A DNA stretch of 64,000 nt from an uncultured Planctomycetaceae bacterium. GTDB lineage: Bacteria > Planctomycetota > Planctomycetia > Planctomycetales > Planctomycetaceae. The notes beneath the pieces were generated by a model. It was not told the origin of the DNA, ran no database searches, and saw only the letters and a list, made by a program, of their open reading frames with translations. Position numbers and translations under genes: made by a program. Location of the stretch: NCBI GenBank assembly GCA_903858815.1, contig CAIOKE010000363.1, forward strand, positions 1-64,000, written 5' to 3'. Below, piece after piece: positions 54,073 through 61,614 of the stretch (the first letter of the stretch is position 1; each line of letters opens with the position of its first letter).

Positions 54073-54095
54073 TTTTGGGATTAAGTCCCACAAAA
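54073..54095. promoter_or_regulatory. Inverted repeat upstream of mraZ, candidate operator
   Basis: TGGGATTAAGTCCCA is a palindrome with 5-base arms around 5 bases, inside a larger TTTTGGGA...TCCCACAAAA symmetry. A further GTGGG in the mraZ direction occurs at 54045-54049 (AAAGTGGG on the minus strand). MraZ proteins bind GTGGG/TGGG-type repeats, so self-control is possible. The spacing is not the regular 10-base array known from model bacteria. Confidence 0.4.
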
Positions 54096-54199
54096 CGATC
54101 TAACAATACGCAGTTGGGGGATGCTCGGCAAGGATCCGCTGCTCAACACCAATCAGATTTTTCCGATTGTGTCGAAAAAAGACGCTTTTCAGACCGAAA

Positions 54200-55117
54200 T
54201 TAGGGCTTTTCCGCGATCACGACAGCACCCGGAGCAAGGAATACGCCCAGCGTGTGCCACAACGCTGTCCCTAACCCGAAACTCAGCTTTACAGGCAGAC
54301 TGGTGTGATCGCTGTGAATCGCACCTCGGGGTGTCGCGCTGATCACCCGAAACCCCGTTTGTTCCAGCAAACTCAGCATACTGCCCAAAGGCATTGAGAA
54401 ACGATGGTCGTTGACTGCCCTGCGCAACAGCTTCTGACCGGCAGCCGCAGTCACCTGCTGCAGTCGAGCCCCGATCGTTGCCAGCCACGACTTGTCAACC
54501 ACTCGCATCACCAGCAATCCGCCCGGCTTCAGGCGGTCAAAAATCTGCCGCAGCTCGGCCGGCTGATCCGGCCAGTAAATATTTGCATCCAATACTGTGA
54601 CCACATCAAGTGGTTCTGACAACAATGTGAATTCCGCAGCTCGACTGCACACCTGGGCCTGAAAACCCAGTTTTTGAACGTGTTTCACGGCCGACGGAAC
54701 AATATCGTAGCCCACGACATCGAACCCGGCAGCGGCAGCGGCCTGCAGAAAACCGCCATAGGCACAACCAACGTCCAGCAGGCGACGACCAGTCGGACTG
54801 ACCAGTCGACAGATACTGCCCAGAATGGACTGATACATCCGCTCTTTGAATTCATTCAACTGAGCACCCTGCTCAGCATCACCCCACGTCATTTGCTCCG
54901 TATGCTGGACCTCGGATTCCAGCGCGTACTCTCGATCCATGAAGTAGGAGTGGCAGTCGGAACACCGCAGCCAGTTCGTCTCTCCACGAGCATTACTGAA
55001 CTGCCACGCATACGAGGCGGATTCCGCCGTCGCACCACAGGCCGGGCAGCAGGTTGTCCGGGTAGCTGGTCGGCCGCGTTCAGCAGTGACTGGTGGCAGA
55101 GGTCTGACGGCAGACAT
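54200..55117 (-). CDS. SAM-dependent methyltransferase with N-terminal zinc-ribbon-like motif
   Basis: 305 aa. The N-terminus has a CPAC...CSDC pair ('TRTTCCPACGATAE' and 'WLRCSDCHSYFMD'), likely a small zinc ribbon. The Rossmann methyltransferase core starts near 110 with 'GRRLLDVGCAYGGFLQAAAAAGFDVVGYDI' (motif I) and 'EPLDVVTVLDANIYWPDQPAELRQIFDRLKPGGLLVMRV'. This zinc-ribbon plus methyltransferase form is common among enzymes acting on sugars or polyketide-like substrates. It stands alone between mraZ and dcd, so the substrate is unknown. Confidence 0.88.
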   Translation of the reverse strand: MSAVRPLPPVTAERGRPATRTTCCPACGATAESASYAWQFSNARGETNWLRCSDCHSYFMDREYALESEVQHTEQMTWGDAEQGAQLNEFKERMYQSILGSICRLVSPTGRRLLDVGCAYGGFLQAAAAAGFDVVGYDIVPSAVKHVQKLGFQAQVCSRAAEFTLLSEPLDVVTVLDANIYWPDQPAELRQIFDRLKPGGLLVMRVVDKSWLATIGARLQQVTAAAGQKLLRRAVNDHRFSMPLGSMLSLLEQTGFRVISATPRGAIHSDHTSLPVKLSFGLGTALWHTLGVFLAPGAVVIAEKP

Positions 55118-55513
55118 CTCAACGGGGTCCTGACGATTCTCGATAAGTCCAGCCGATACGGGCGGCTGGCGGACGGGGGGCAGTATCGGGCAGATTTCCT
55201 GAAGGTGTCAATACAGGTGTGCTCGCTGGCCGAAACCGGTCCTGTCAGGAATTCAATTTGAAAAAACAGAGGTTTTTTATCGGCATTTTCTGCCGACCGG
55301 GCGTGTGTGCTGGTTCTGCCAGTGAGGGCTGGAGCCGATCCTGCGGATTAGTTGGAAATCGGCCGTGCACCGGGGCAGGGTGCGGCGAGTTGCTGTCGCG
55401 GTACGCAGATTCCGTCCGACAGGTTGATTCTGCCGTGCTGCTGACCTACCCTGTACACTGCTCGAAATCGTCACAGACTCCTCGGTAAGGCTGCTTCTCA
55501 TTCGGAACACTTT
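55118..55513. other. Divergent intergenic region between methyltransferase and dcd
   Basis: 396 bases with no credible gene. An A/T-flanked stretch (AAAAAACAGAGGTTTTTT at 55261) and a small hairpin TCGGCA/TGCCGA (55280-55296) are visible. TTGATT near 55423 lacks a good -10 partner. Both promoters should lie here. Confidence 0.5.
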
Positions 55514-56086
55514 ATGATTCTCAGTGGCAGCGAAATCAAAGCTCGGCTTGGTAACGACATTCGGATCGAGCCGTTCAATGAGGATCAGTTGAATCCCAAC
55601 AGTTACAACCTGCGTCTGCATCATGAATTGCTGGTGTACGAAGAAATTGTGCTGGACATGCGTCGCCCCAATCGGTTTCGACGCCTCGTGATCCCGCCGG
55701 ATGGTCTCGTACTGCAACCGGGTCAGATGTATCTGGGACGCACTATCGAATATACAGAGACTCGCAATCTGGTTCCGATGCTGGAAGGTCGTTCATCGAT
55801 TGGGCGGCTGGGTATGTTTGTGCACGTGACCGCGGGCTTCGGTGACGTGGGCTTCTGTGGTTACTGGACGCTGGAGATGATTGCGATCCAGCCCATACGA
55901 ATTTATCCGGGCGTGCAGGTCTGTCAGATTTTCTACCACACGGTGGAAGGCGACATCACGGAATACCACGGTGGCAAATATCAGAAGAACAGCGATATCC
56001 AGCCCAGTTTCCTGTTCAAGGAGCTGACGCAGCGTGAGGATCGCCAGAAGACGCTGGGTTTTGATGAAAGCCCTGCTGGTGGCTGA
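55514..56086 (+). CDS. dcd: dCTP deaminase
   Basis: 190 aa. It turns dCTP into dUTP, feeding dTMP synthesis. 'MILSGSEIKARLGNDIRIEPFNEDQLNPNSYNLRL' and the core 'LEGRSSIGRLGMFVHVTAGFGDVGFCGYWTLEM' are classic for Dcd, including the conserved Glu (TLE) that acts in catalysis. The length is normal and no fused dUTPase motif stands out. It is followed after 33 bases by a sulfatase, probably an unrelated transcript partner. Confidence 0.96.
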   Translation: MILSGSEIKARLGNDIRIEPFNEDQLNPNSYNLRLHHELLVYEEIVLDMRRPNRFRRLVIPPDGLVLQPGQMYLGRTIEYTETRNLVPMLEGRSSIGRLGMFVHVTAGFGDVGFCGYWTLEMIAIQPIRIYPGVQVCQIFYHTVEGDITEYHGGKYQKNSDIQPSFLFKELTQREDRQKTLGFDESPAGG

Positions 56087-56119
56087 GTCTGTCGCGGCAC
56101 TGGTCCAGGGAGCATTGCG

Positions 56120-58042
56120 ATGTGTGGCAAGGGCTTGTTGGCAGCGTTGTTGCTGGTCTGTGGCTGGCTGATTCCGGGGCGTATGGTGCATGCGGCTCCT
56201 CAGTCACCCCCGAACATCGTGGTCATCTTCGTGGACGACCTGGGTTACGGGGACATTGGTCCCTATGGGGCTGTAAAACAGAAGACTCCGGCTCTGGATC
56301 GCATGGCGGCTGAAGGTCTGCGTCTGACGTCCTTCTATTCGGCCCCTGTATGTTCTGTCGCCCGTGCTCAGCTGCTGACCGGCTGTTATGGATCGCGAGT
56401 CTCTGTGCCGGGGGTGTATTTCCCCGGTTCCGCACAGGGGCTGAATCCCGCAGAGAAAACGATTGCTGAGTACCTGCGTGAACGCGGATATCGGACAGCC
56501 TGTATCGGGAAATGGCATCTGGGTGATCAGCCTGAATTTCTGCCGCTGCAGCAGGGCTTTGATCGATATCTTGGGATTCCGTATTCGAATGATATGCAGC
56601 GAAGAGCGTTGACTGGTGGCGAGGGAGTGGTCCCGCTGGTGCGGGATAACGCAGTGGAGCGACTGCTAAAGGATGCAGACCAGAGTGATATCACTCGGTT
56701 GTACACCGCAGAGGCGCTGCAGTTTATCCGGGATGCTGGTGATCAGCCGTTCTTTCTGTATCTGCCGCACACTGCGGTGCACACACCGATCTGGCCTGGG
56801 CCAGCCTTTCGGGGCCGTTCAGCTAACGGGCGATTTGGTGACTGGGTTGAAGAGGTGGACTGGAGTGTCGGGCAGATTCTGGATGAGCTGCGAGCACGCA
56901 GGCTGGAGAGTCGGACGCTGGTGCTGTTTACCAGTGACAATGGTCCGTGGCTGATTCGAGGGGCGGACGGTGGCAGCGCGGGTCCGCTGCGAGGTGGCAA
57001 GGGCAGCACGTGGGAAGGTGGCGTGCGAGTGCCGACTGTGGCGTGGTGGCCAGGACGCATTCCAGCGGGACTCAGCTGTGACCGCATTGCCGGGACAATT
57101 GATGTGCTGCCGACCTGTGTGGAATTGTCCGGTGGGACTCCCGAGCCCGCTCGTACTCTGGACGGACGCAGCCTCGTGCCAGTGTTATTTGAGCCTGCAG
57201 CGAATGGTGCAACGGAGCAGGGCGGTCGTGACTGGCACGCGTATTTCTCCGGGTACAATCTGCAGGCCGTACGACGAGGACCATGGAAGCTGGCTGTGGC
57301 TGCGCAGCCCGCGACGGCAACAGACGCCACGGACAATCCTCAGGTGATTCCGCGCCTGTACAATCTCGAGACGGATCGCGGCGAGCAGCGGAATGTGGCT
57401 GCCGAGCATCCCGAGCTGGTGCGCGAACTGCAGGTGCTGGCTGAGCAGGTGGTCGCTGAGATCGGAGGGAACGAACCGCAGCAGCGTCGTCCGGCGGGCA
57501 GCGTGAAGCAACCTCGAACATTGTATCCGGTGGAGGAGCCTGAAGCAGGGCAGCGAAAGGCAGCGACAGCTGGCCCATTCCGGGCTCTGGAGCTGACAGA
57601 ACCGCGCAATGGTCTGAGTCTGAGTGGTCGTAATGCACCCCAGATCGCCGGTCGTGCATTTCGGATTCAGCTGCAGTTTCAGCGCGAGTCCGAATCCGGG
57701 GTACTGGCAGCGCAGGGTGGCACAGCAGTGGGCTGGTCCCTGTGGCTGTCAGCCGGTCAGCCTGTGTTTTCTGTGCGGATGGGTGAAACGCTGCTGGAGG
57801 TCCGCGGTCCGCAGACGGTGGCTGGTCGCATGACTGAACTGACGGCCGAGCTGCAGGCTGATGGCAGGCTGCGTCTGACGGTTGCCGGTGAGCAGGGAGT
57901 CGAGCGGGCGGGCGCCGGAGTCCTGCAGCGACAGCCGCAGGAAGATTTTTGTGTGGGCACCGACAATGGGCAGCCGGTAGCACAGTATGCTGCCGGAGAG
58001 TTTCGGGGGCGCATTCAGCGAGTGCGGGTGACTGCACCGTAA
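56120..58042 (+). CDS. Exported sulfatase with C-terminal LamG-like domain
   Basis: 640 aa. Signal peptide to about residue 25 (VHAA). The catalytic domain starts 'NIVVIFVDDLGYGDIG' with metal-binding D39 and D40. The formylglycine site is C78-S-V-A-R, in the context APVCSVARAQLLTG; the usual form is C-x-P-x-R, so V80 replaces Pro. 'GKWHLGD', 'HTAVHTP' and 'FTSDNGP' complete the type I sulfatase pattern. From about 500 on, a beta-rich LamG-like domain ('RAFRIQLQFQRESESGVLAAQGG') may bind a sulfated glycan. AGGGAG is 7 bases before the ATG. Confidence 0.93.
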   Translation: MCGKGLLAALLLVCGWLIPGRMVHAAPQSPPNIVVIFVDDLGYGDIGPYGAVKQKTPALDRMAAEGLRLTSFYSAPVCSVARAQLLTGCYGSRVSVPGVYFPGSAQGLNPAEKTIAEYLRERGYRTACIGKWHLGDQPEFLPLQQGFDRYLGIPYSNDMQRRALTGGEGVVPLVRDNAVERLLKDADQSDITRLYTAEALQFIRDAGDQPFFLYLPHTAVHTPIWPGPAFRGRSANGRFGDWVEEVDWSVGQILDELRARRLESRTLVLFTSDNGPWLIRGADGGSAGPLRGGKGSTWEGGVRVPTVAWWPGRIPAGLSCDRIAGTIDVLPTCVELSGGTPEPARTLDGRSLVPVLFEPAANGATEQGGRDWHAYFSGYNLQAVRRGPWKLAVAAQPATATDATDNPQVIPRLYNLETDRGEQRNVAAEHPELVRELQVLAEQVVAEIGGNEPQQRRPAGSVKQPRTLYPVEEPEAGQRKAATAGPFRALELTEPRNGLSLSGRNAPQIAGRAFRIQLQFQRESESGVLAAQGGTAVGWSLWLSAGQPVFSVRMGETLLEVRGPQTVAGRMTELTAELQADGRLRLTVAGEQGVERAGAGVLQRQPQEDFCVGTDNGQPVAQYAAGEFRGRIQRVRVTAP

Positions 58043-58051
58043 CTTGTCTGC

Positions 58052-58453
58052 TCAACTGCCGGCAGACTGCAGCACGGCTTCTTCCACGTAGATCGGCAAC
58101 ACGGGGTTGTGGTGCACAGCCACCGCGATGCCATCACTGGGACGACAGTCAATTGGAATCACTTCTTCGCCAACGCGGATTTTCAGCGATGCGTAGTAGG
58201 TGTGATCCTTGAGTGACGAAATAATAAGTTCTTCGAAGCGTCCCTGCAGTGCTTCGACGATGTTGCAGATCAGCTGATGCGTCAGTGGTCGAAAAGGTGC
58301 AGCTTCAAGGAGTCGACGATTGATTGCAGCCGCTTCGGTCTGCCCGATGACAATCTGCAGCGAGCGTGATCCACCGGATTCCACCAGCTGCACCCAGTGC
58401 TGATCGTTGAGATCGCAGTCGACGATACGAGAAAGTTCCATGCGAACAGCCAC
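58052..58453 (-). CDS. DUF151 bifunctional nuclease-like protein
   Basis: 133 aa with a GTG start at 58453 and AGGAG 7 bases upstream; an in-frame ATG lies at 58441. 'MELSRIVDCDLNDQHWVQLVE' and 'VIPIDCRPSDGIAVAVHHNPVLPIYVEEAVL' are the DUF151 signature (SDAIALALR-like block). Family members have been reported to have nuclease activity; the role here is unknown. It converges on the sulfatase with a 9-base gap. Confidence 0.9.
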   Translation of the reverse strand: MAVRMELSRIVDCDLNDQHWVQLVESGGSRSLQIVIGQTEAAAINRRLLEAAPFRPLTHQLICNIVEALQGRFEELIISSLKDHTYYASLKIRVGEEVIPIDCRPSDGIAVAVHHNPVLPIYVEEAVLQSAGS

Positions 58454-58509
58454 TGAAGAGCTCCTGGGTTCCCGTGCCCAAAGTCAATTGAAAACTGAGC
58501 CGAACAAGG

Positions 58510-58542
58510 GACCCGCGATGCTGTCCTGCAGGATCGCGGGTC
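58510..58542 (-). terminator. Hairpin downstream of the DUF1080 gene
   Basis: A 10-bp perfect stem GACCCGCGAT/ATCGCGGGTC encloses 13 bases. It lies 16 bases after the DUF1080 stop on the minus strand and before the DUF151 start. The T-run that should follow is weak, so termination is possible rather than certain. Confidence 0.5.
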
Positions 58543-58557
58543 GTCTGAGTCTGCATA

Positions 58558-59187
58558 CTACTTCAGGCGACGAACCTTGAGGTTGCGGAAGTAGACCTTG
58601 CTGTCCGGGTCATGTGCCTGCAGGGCAAACGTGCCATCGCCCAGCCGACGTTCAAATTCCGGTGAAAATGCCGGCTTACCTTCCGGCTCCGTGTAATCGA
58701 CAGTGATCTTGTCATTGATTTTGATCACGATATGTCGCCCTTCAACACGGATGGATGTTTTGTACCACTGGTTGTCCTGCAGTCCGGGATTCGGAATATC
58801 GACAACGCCATACAGGCTGCCGGACTTCTTCGGGTCGGACTGCGTGACGTTGACCTGGCATTCGAGGCCATAGCGGGGCCAGCCGGTTTCCTGATAGCGA
58901 GTATGGAAGTAGATGCCTGCGTTACTGCCGGGCGTGGTCATCACTTCGCATTCAAATTCGAAGTTTTTGAAAGTCTCTTTTTCTGCGGCGTAGAACAGGT
59001 GACTGCGCGGGCCGTGGCAGACAAGGGTCCCATCCGCGACTTTCCACGAGTCCTGGTTTTCGCTGGCTTTCCAGCCTTCCAGCGATGTTCCGTTGAACAT
59101 GGTCTTCCATTCACCGTCTTTATCGGCGGCGATGGCTGTGCCGAGAGTAAGCAGGGCAGCGGTAAGCAGGAGGGTAATACGCAGCAT
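58558..59187 (-). CDS. DUF1080 (3-keto-disaccharide hydrolase-like) exported protein
   Basis: 209 aa from the ATG at 59187, with GGAG 7 bases upstream; the ORF track adds 78 non-homologous codons. Signal peptide 'MLRITLLLTAALLTLGTAIAA'. The jelly-roll DUF1080 domain fills the rest: 'FNGTSLEGWKASENQDSWKVADGTLVCHG', 'FEFECEVMTTPGSNAGIYFHTRY', 'HDPDSKVYFRNLKVRRL'. The family includes glycoside hydrolases acting on 3-keto sugars and is very common in planctomycetes. C-ending codons are favoured, which suggests good expression. Confidence 0.93.
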   Translation of the reverse strand: MLRITLLLTAALLTLGTAIAADKDGEWKTMFNGTSLEGWKASENQDSWKVADGTLVCHGPRSHLFYAAEKETFKNFEFECEVMTTPGSNAGIYFHTRYQETGWPRYGLECQVNVTQSDPKKSGSLYGVVDIPNPGLQDNQWYKTSIRVEGRHIVIKINDKITVDYTEPEGKPAFSPEFERRLGDGTFALQAHDPDSKVYFRNLKVRRLK

Positions 59188-59372
59188 GAGTAATCTCCGA
59201 TGGGCGGGAAGTACAGAATTGCCGGGCAGACTACCGAATCTTTCCCGGGGATGCCAGATGCTGTGGATTTCGGCTGCGAAATCCCCGGTTATTGCCCGCG
59301 GGCGATCGGCATGGTATGTTGGGCACCACGAAAGTGGCTGTTCTGGCGAAAACCCTCTGAAAAGGGCTTGCG

Positions 59373-60749
59373 ATGCTGAATCTGACCGGCAACGGGACTG
59401 CTCATACCTGCGACGGGACAACTCGTCGTGACTTCATGCAGGTCGGCTCGCTGGGGGTGTCCGGCCTGTCATTAAGCGGATATCTGCAGGCGGAAGAGCA
59501 GGGACAGGTGGCCAGTGGCCACGAAGAACGGTCCTGCATCATGATCTTCAATCTGGGGGCTCCCAGTCAGCTGGACACCTTTGACATGAAGCCCGAAGCT
59601 CCGCTGGAAGTGCGGGGCCCGTTCAAGCCCATAGCAACGGCCGGCGACTATCATCTGTCCGAAATCCTGCCACGGCATGCACAGATTGCTCAGCATCTGT
59701 CACTCGTTCGCAGCTGTCATCATACTGGGGCTGCGGTTCACGACGCCGGCTGGCAGATGATGCAGACCGGACGACAGTTTCAGGGTGGCGTGAATACTCC
59801 GCATGCCGGTTCCGTAGTCAGTTATCTGCGCGGGCGACGGTCCGACCTGCCTCCGTTTGTCGTACTGCCCGAAACAATGGGCCGTGGTGGCGGTAATCTG
59901 CCGAACGGTCAGGCCGGGGGATTTCTCGGCAAAGCGAATGATCCCTTCGCTCTGATGGCTGACCCGTCGAAACCGGACTTCCGAGTTCCCGACCTCCTGC
60001 CTCCCGCGACACTGCCCGAGGTGCGTCTGGATCGCCGTCGGCGACTGCGGGATCTCGTGGATTCCGCAGTACAGGATTTTGCGGCGACCGAAAATGCCGA
60101 GATGATGGGGCGGAACTTCGAAGCAGCGTGGCGACTGATGTCCAGTCCGGCAGCCCGTAATGCCTTTGACCTGCAGCAGGAACCGCACAGTGTTCGCGAA
60201 CGTTACGGACTGAATCGATTCGGTCAGTGCTGCCTGCTGTCTCGTCGTCTCGTGGAGGCGGGGGTCCGGTTTGTTACAATCAATACCTTCCTCACGGTGT
60301 TCGACGAATTGACCTGGGACATTCACGGCTCAAAGCCGTTTACCTCGATTGAAGGCATGCGCGACATTGTCGCTCCACTGTATGACCAGGGCTACTCCGC
60401 TCTGCTTGAAGATCTGCATCAGCGTGGTCTGCTCGGTAATACTCTGGTGTGCAATCTGGCCGAATTCGGCAGGACTCCCAAAGTCAATCCGGCAGGTGGA
60501 CGGGATCACTGGCCGCAGTGCTTTACCGTCGGCTTTGCAGGTGGTGGAGTTCGTGGCGGTCGAGTGGTCGGGGCCAGTGATCCGATCGGTGGTGTGCCGG
60601 CCGATCGTCCGGTGCAGCCGGGTGATATTATCGCTACCATCTTCCACAGTCTGGGCCTGAAACTGGACGCACATCTGCCGGGTCCCGCAGGTCGTCCTTT
60701 CCCGCTGGTCGACTTTGGCTATCGGGAAATCCACGAACTGTTTGCTTAG
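59373..60749 (+). CDS. DUF1501 protein, Tat-exported, without adjacent DUF1549 partner
   Basis: 458 aa. Twin-arginine motif in 'TTRRDFMQVGSLGVSGLSLSG'. DUF1501 landmarks: 'NLGAPSQLDTFDMKPEAP', 'RSCHHTGAAVHDAGWQMM' and 'LAEFGRTPKVNPAGGRDHWPQCF'. The family's E-F-G-R-T-P and R-D-H-W motifs are intact. Unlike the other two DUF1501 genes here, no DUF1549/1553 gene sits beside it; the neighbours are a divergent DUF1080 gene and a convergent scpB. Confidence 0.93.
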   Translation: MLNLTGNGTAHTCDGTTRRDFMQVGSLGVSGLSLSGYLQAEEQGQVASGHEERSCIMIFNLGAPSQLDTFDMKPEAPLEVRGPFKPIATAGDYHLSEILPRHAQIAQHLSLVRSCHHTGAAVHDAGWQMMQTGRQFQGGVNTPHAGSVVSYLRGRRSDLPPFVVLPETMGRGGGNLPNGQAGGFLGKANDPFALMADPSKPDFRVPDLLPPATLPEVRLDRRRRLRDLVDSAVQDFAATENAEMMGRNFEAAWRLMSSPAARNAFDLQQEPHSVRERYGLNRFGQCCLLSRRLVEAGVRFVTINTFLTVFDELTWDIHGSKPFTSIEGMRDIVAPLYDQGYSALLEDLHQRGLLGNTLVCNLAEFGRTPKVNPAGGRDHWPQCFTVGFAGGGVRGGRVVGASDPIGGVPADRPVQPGDIIATIFHSLGLKLDAHLPGPAGRPFPLVDFGYREIHELFA

Positions 60750-60767
60750 GCTGCCGCCTGCCGCCCG

Positions 60768-61589
60768 CTACTTGAACTGAAAGATGTCGGCAGTTGGCAG
60801 ATCCTCAAGGGACTTCAGTCCGAACACACTGAGGAACTTCGCTGTTGTGCGATACGCGATATCAGCGCGTTTCGCCCCTGTGCGTTCAATCACCAGCAGC
60901 TGCAGTCGCAGCAGCTGCCGCATTGCTGCCTGCCATGCCGGCTTTTCCACCTTCTTCAGATCTTCGGTGCTGACCGGCTGATTCCACGCTATGAACGCCA
61001 GAACTTCCAGTGTCTCAGGTGCCAGTTTCACATCGCGGGGGCCGGTGCCGAAGGTGCGAGTGCTGACATCGGCAAACTCCTCACGCAGTTCCAGGCGATA
61101 CCCGCCTTCGTACATGCGGATTTCGTAGGGGCGGTGTTCCCGGGACCATGTCTGGTTCAGCACGTCGATAATCGATACGACGACGCGGCTGTCCACATCC
61201 TGTCCGATCATGGAAGCCAGCCGGCGAGCTGTCAAAGAGACTTCGCCACCCACAAACAGCGCGGCTTCGATGACCTCCCGCGGAGTAACTCGCCGCACAC
61301 CCTCCACCAGCAGCGTCTGGCTGTGCTGTTCGGCAGCCGCGCCGGCCTGCAGATCCTCGGCCAGCTGTGCTCCGATCGACAGTCCGACAGCCGTCGACGT
61401 GTCCTCACTGACAGCTGGCTCAGCGAAGTCCACCAGAGCTGACCCGATCTGCTGTTCAGCGGCATCGAGGGCTTCCAGCGCCTGGCGATAGGCCAGTTCA
61501 ATATCACTGAAATCCAGAGCCTGCTCGCCGTCCGCTTCATCCTGCAGTGACTCGGCAGGATCATCCGGGTGAAATTCCGAAGGCGACAT
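60768..61589 (-). CDS. scpB: Segregation and condensation protein B
   Basis: 273 aa from the ATG at 61589; upstream in-frame codons would overlap the preceding gene. The ScpB core is the C-terminal ~170 residues, two winged-helix units: 'VIEAALFVGGEVSLTARRLASMIG' and 'APETLEVLAFIAWNQPVSTEDLKKV', then 'LQLLVIERTGAKRADIAYRTTAKFLSVFGLKSLEDLP'. ScpB joins ScpA and SMC in the condensin complex. The N-terminal ~100 residues are acidic and apparently disordered, longer than usual. No scpA gene is adjacent. Confidence 0.92.
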   Translation of the reverse strand: MSPSEFHPDDPAESLQDEADGEQALDFSDIELAYRQALEALDAAEQQIGSALVDFAEPAVSEDTSTAVGLSIGAQLAEDLQAGAAAEQHSQTLLVEGVRRVTPREVIEAALFVGGEVSLTARRLASMIGQDVDSRVVVSIIDVLNQTWSREHRPYEIRMYEGGYRLELREEFADVSTRTFGTGPRDVKLAPETLEVLAFIAWNQPVSTEDLKKVEKPAWQAAMRQLLRLQLLVIERTGAKRADIAYRTTAKFLSVFGLKSLEDLPTADIFQFK

Positions 61590-61614
61590 GCTGACAGGTC
61601 CGGATCTGCAGTGG

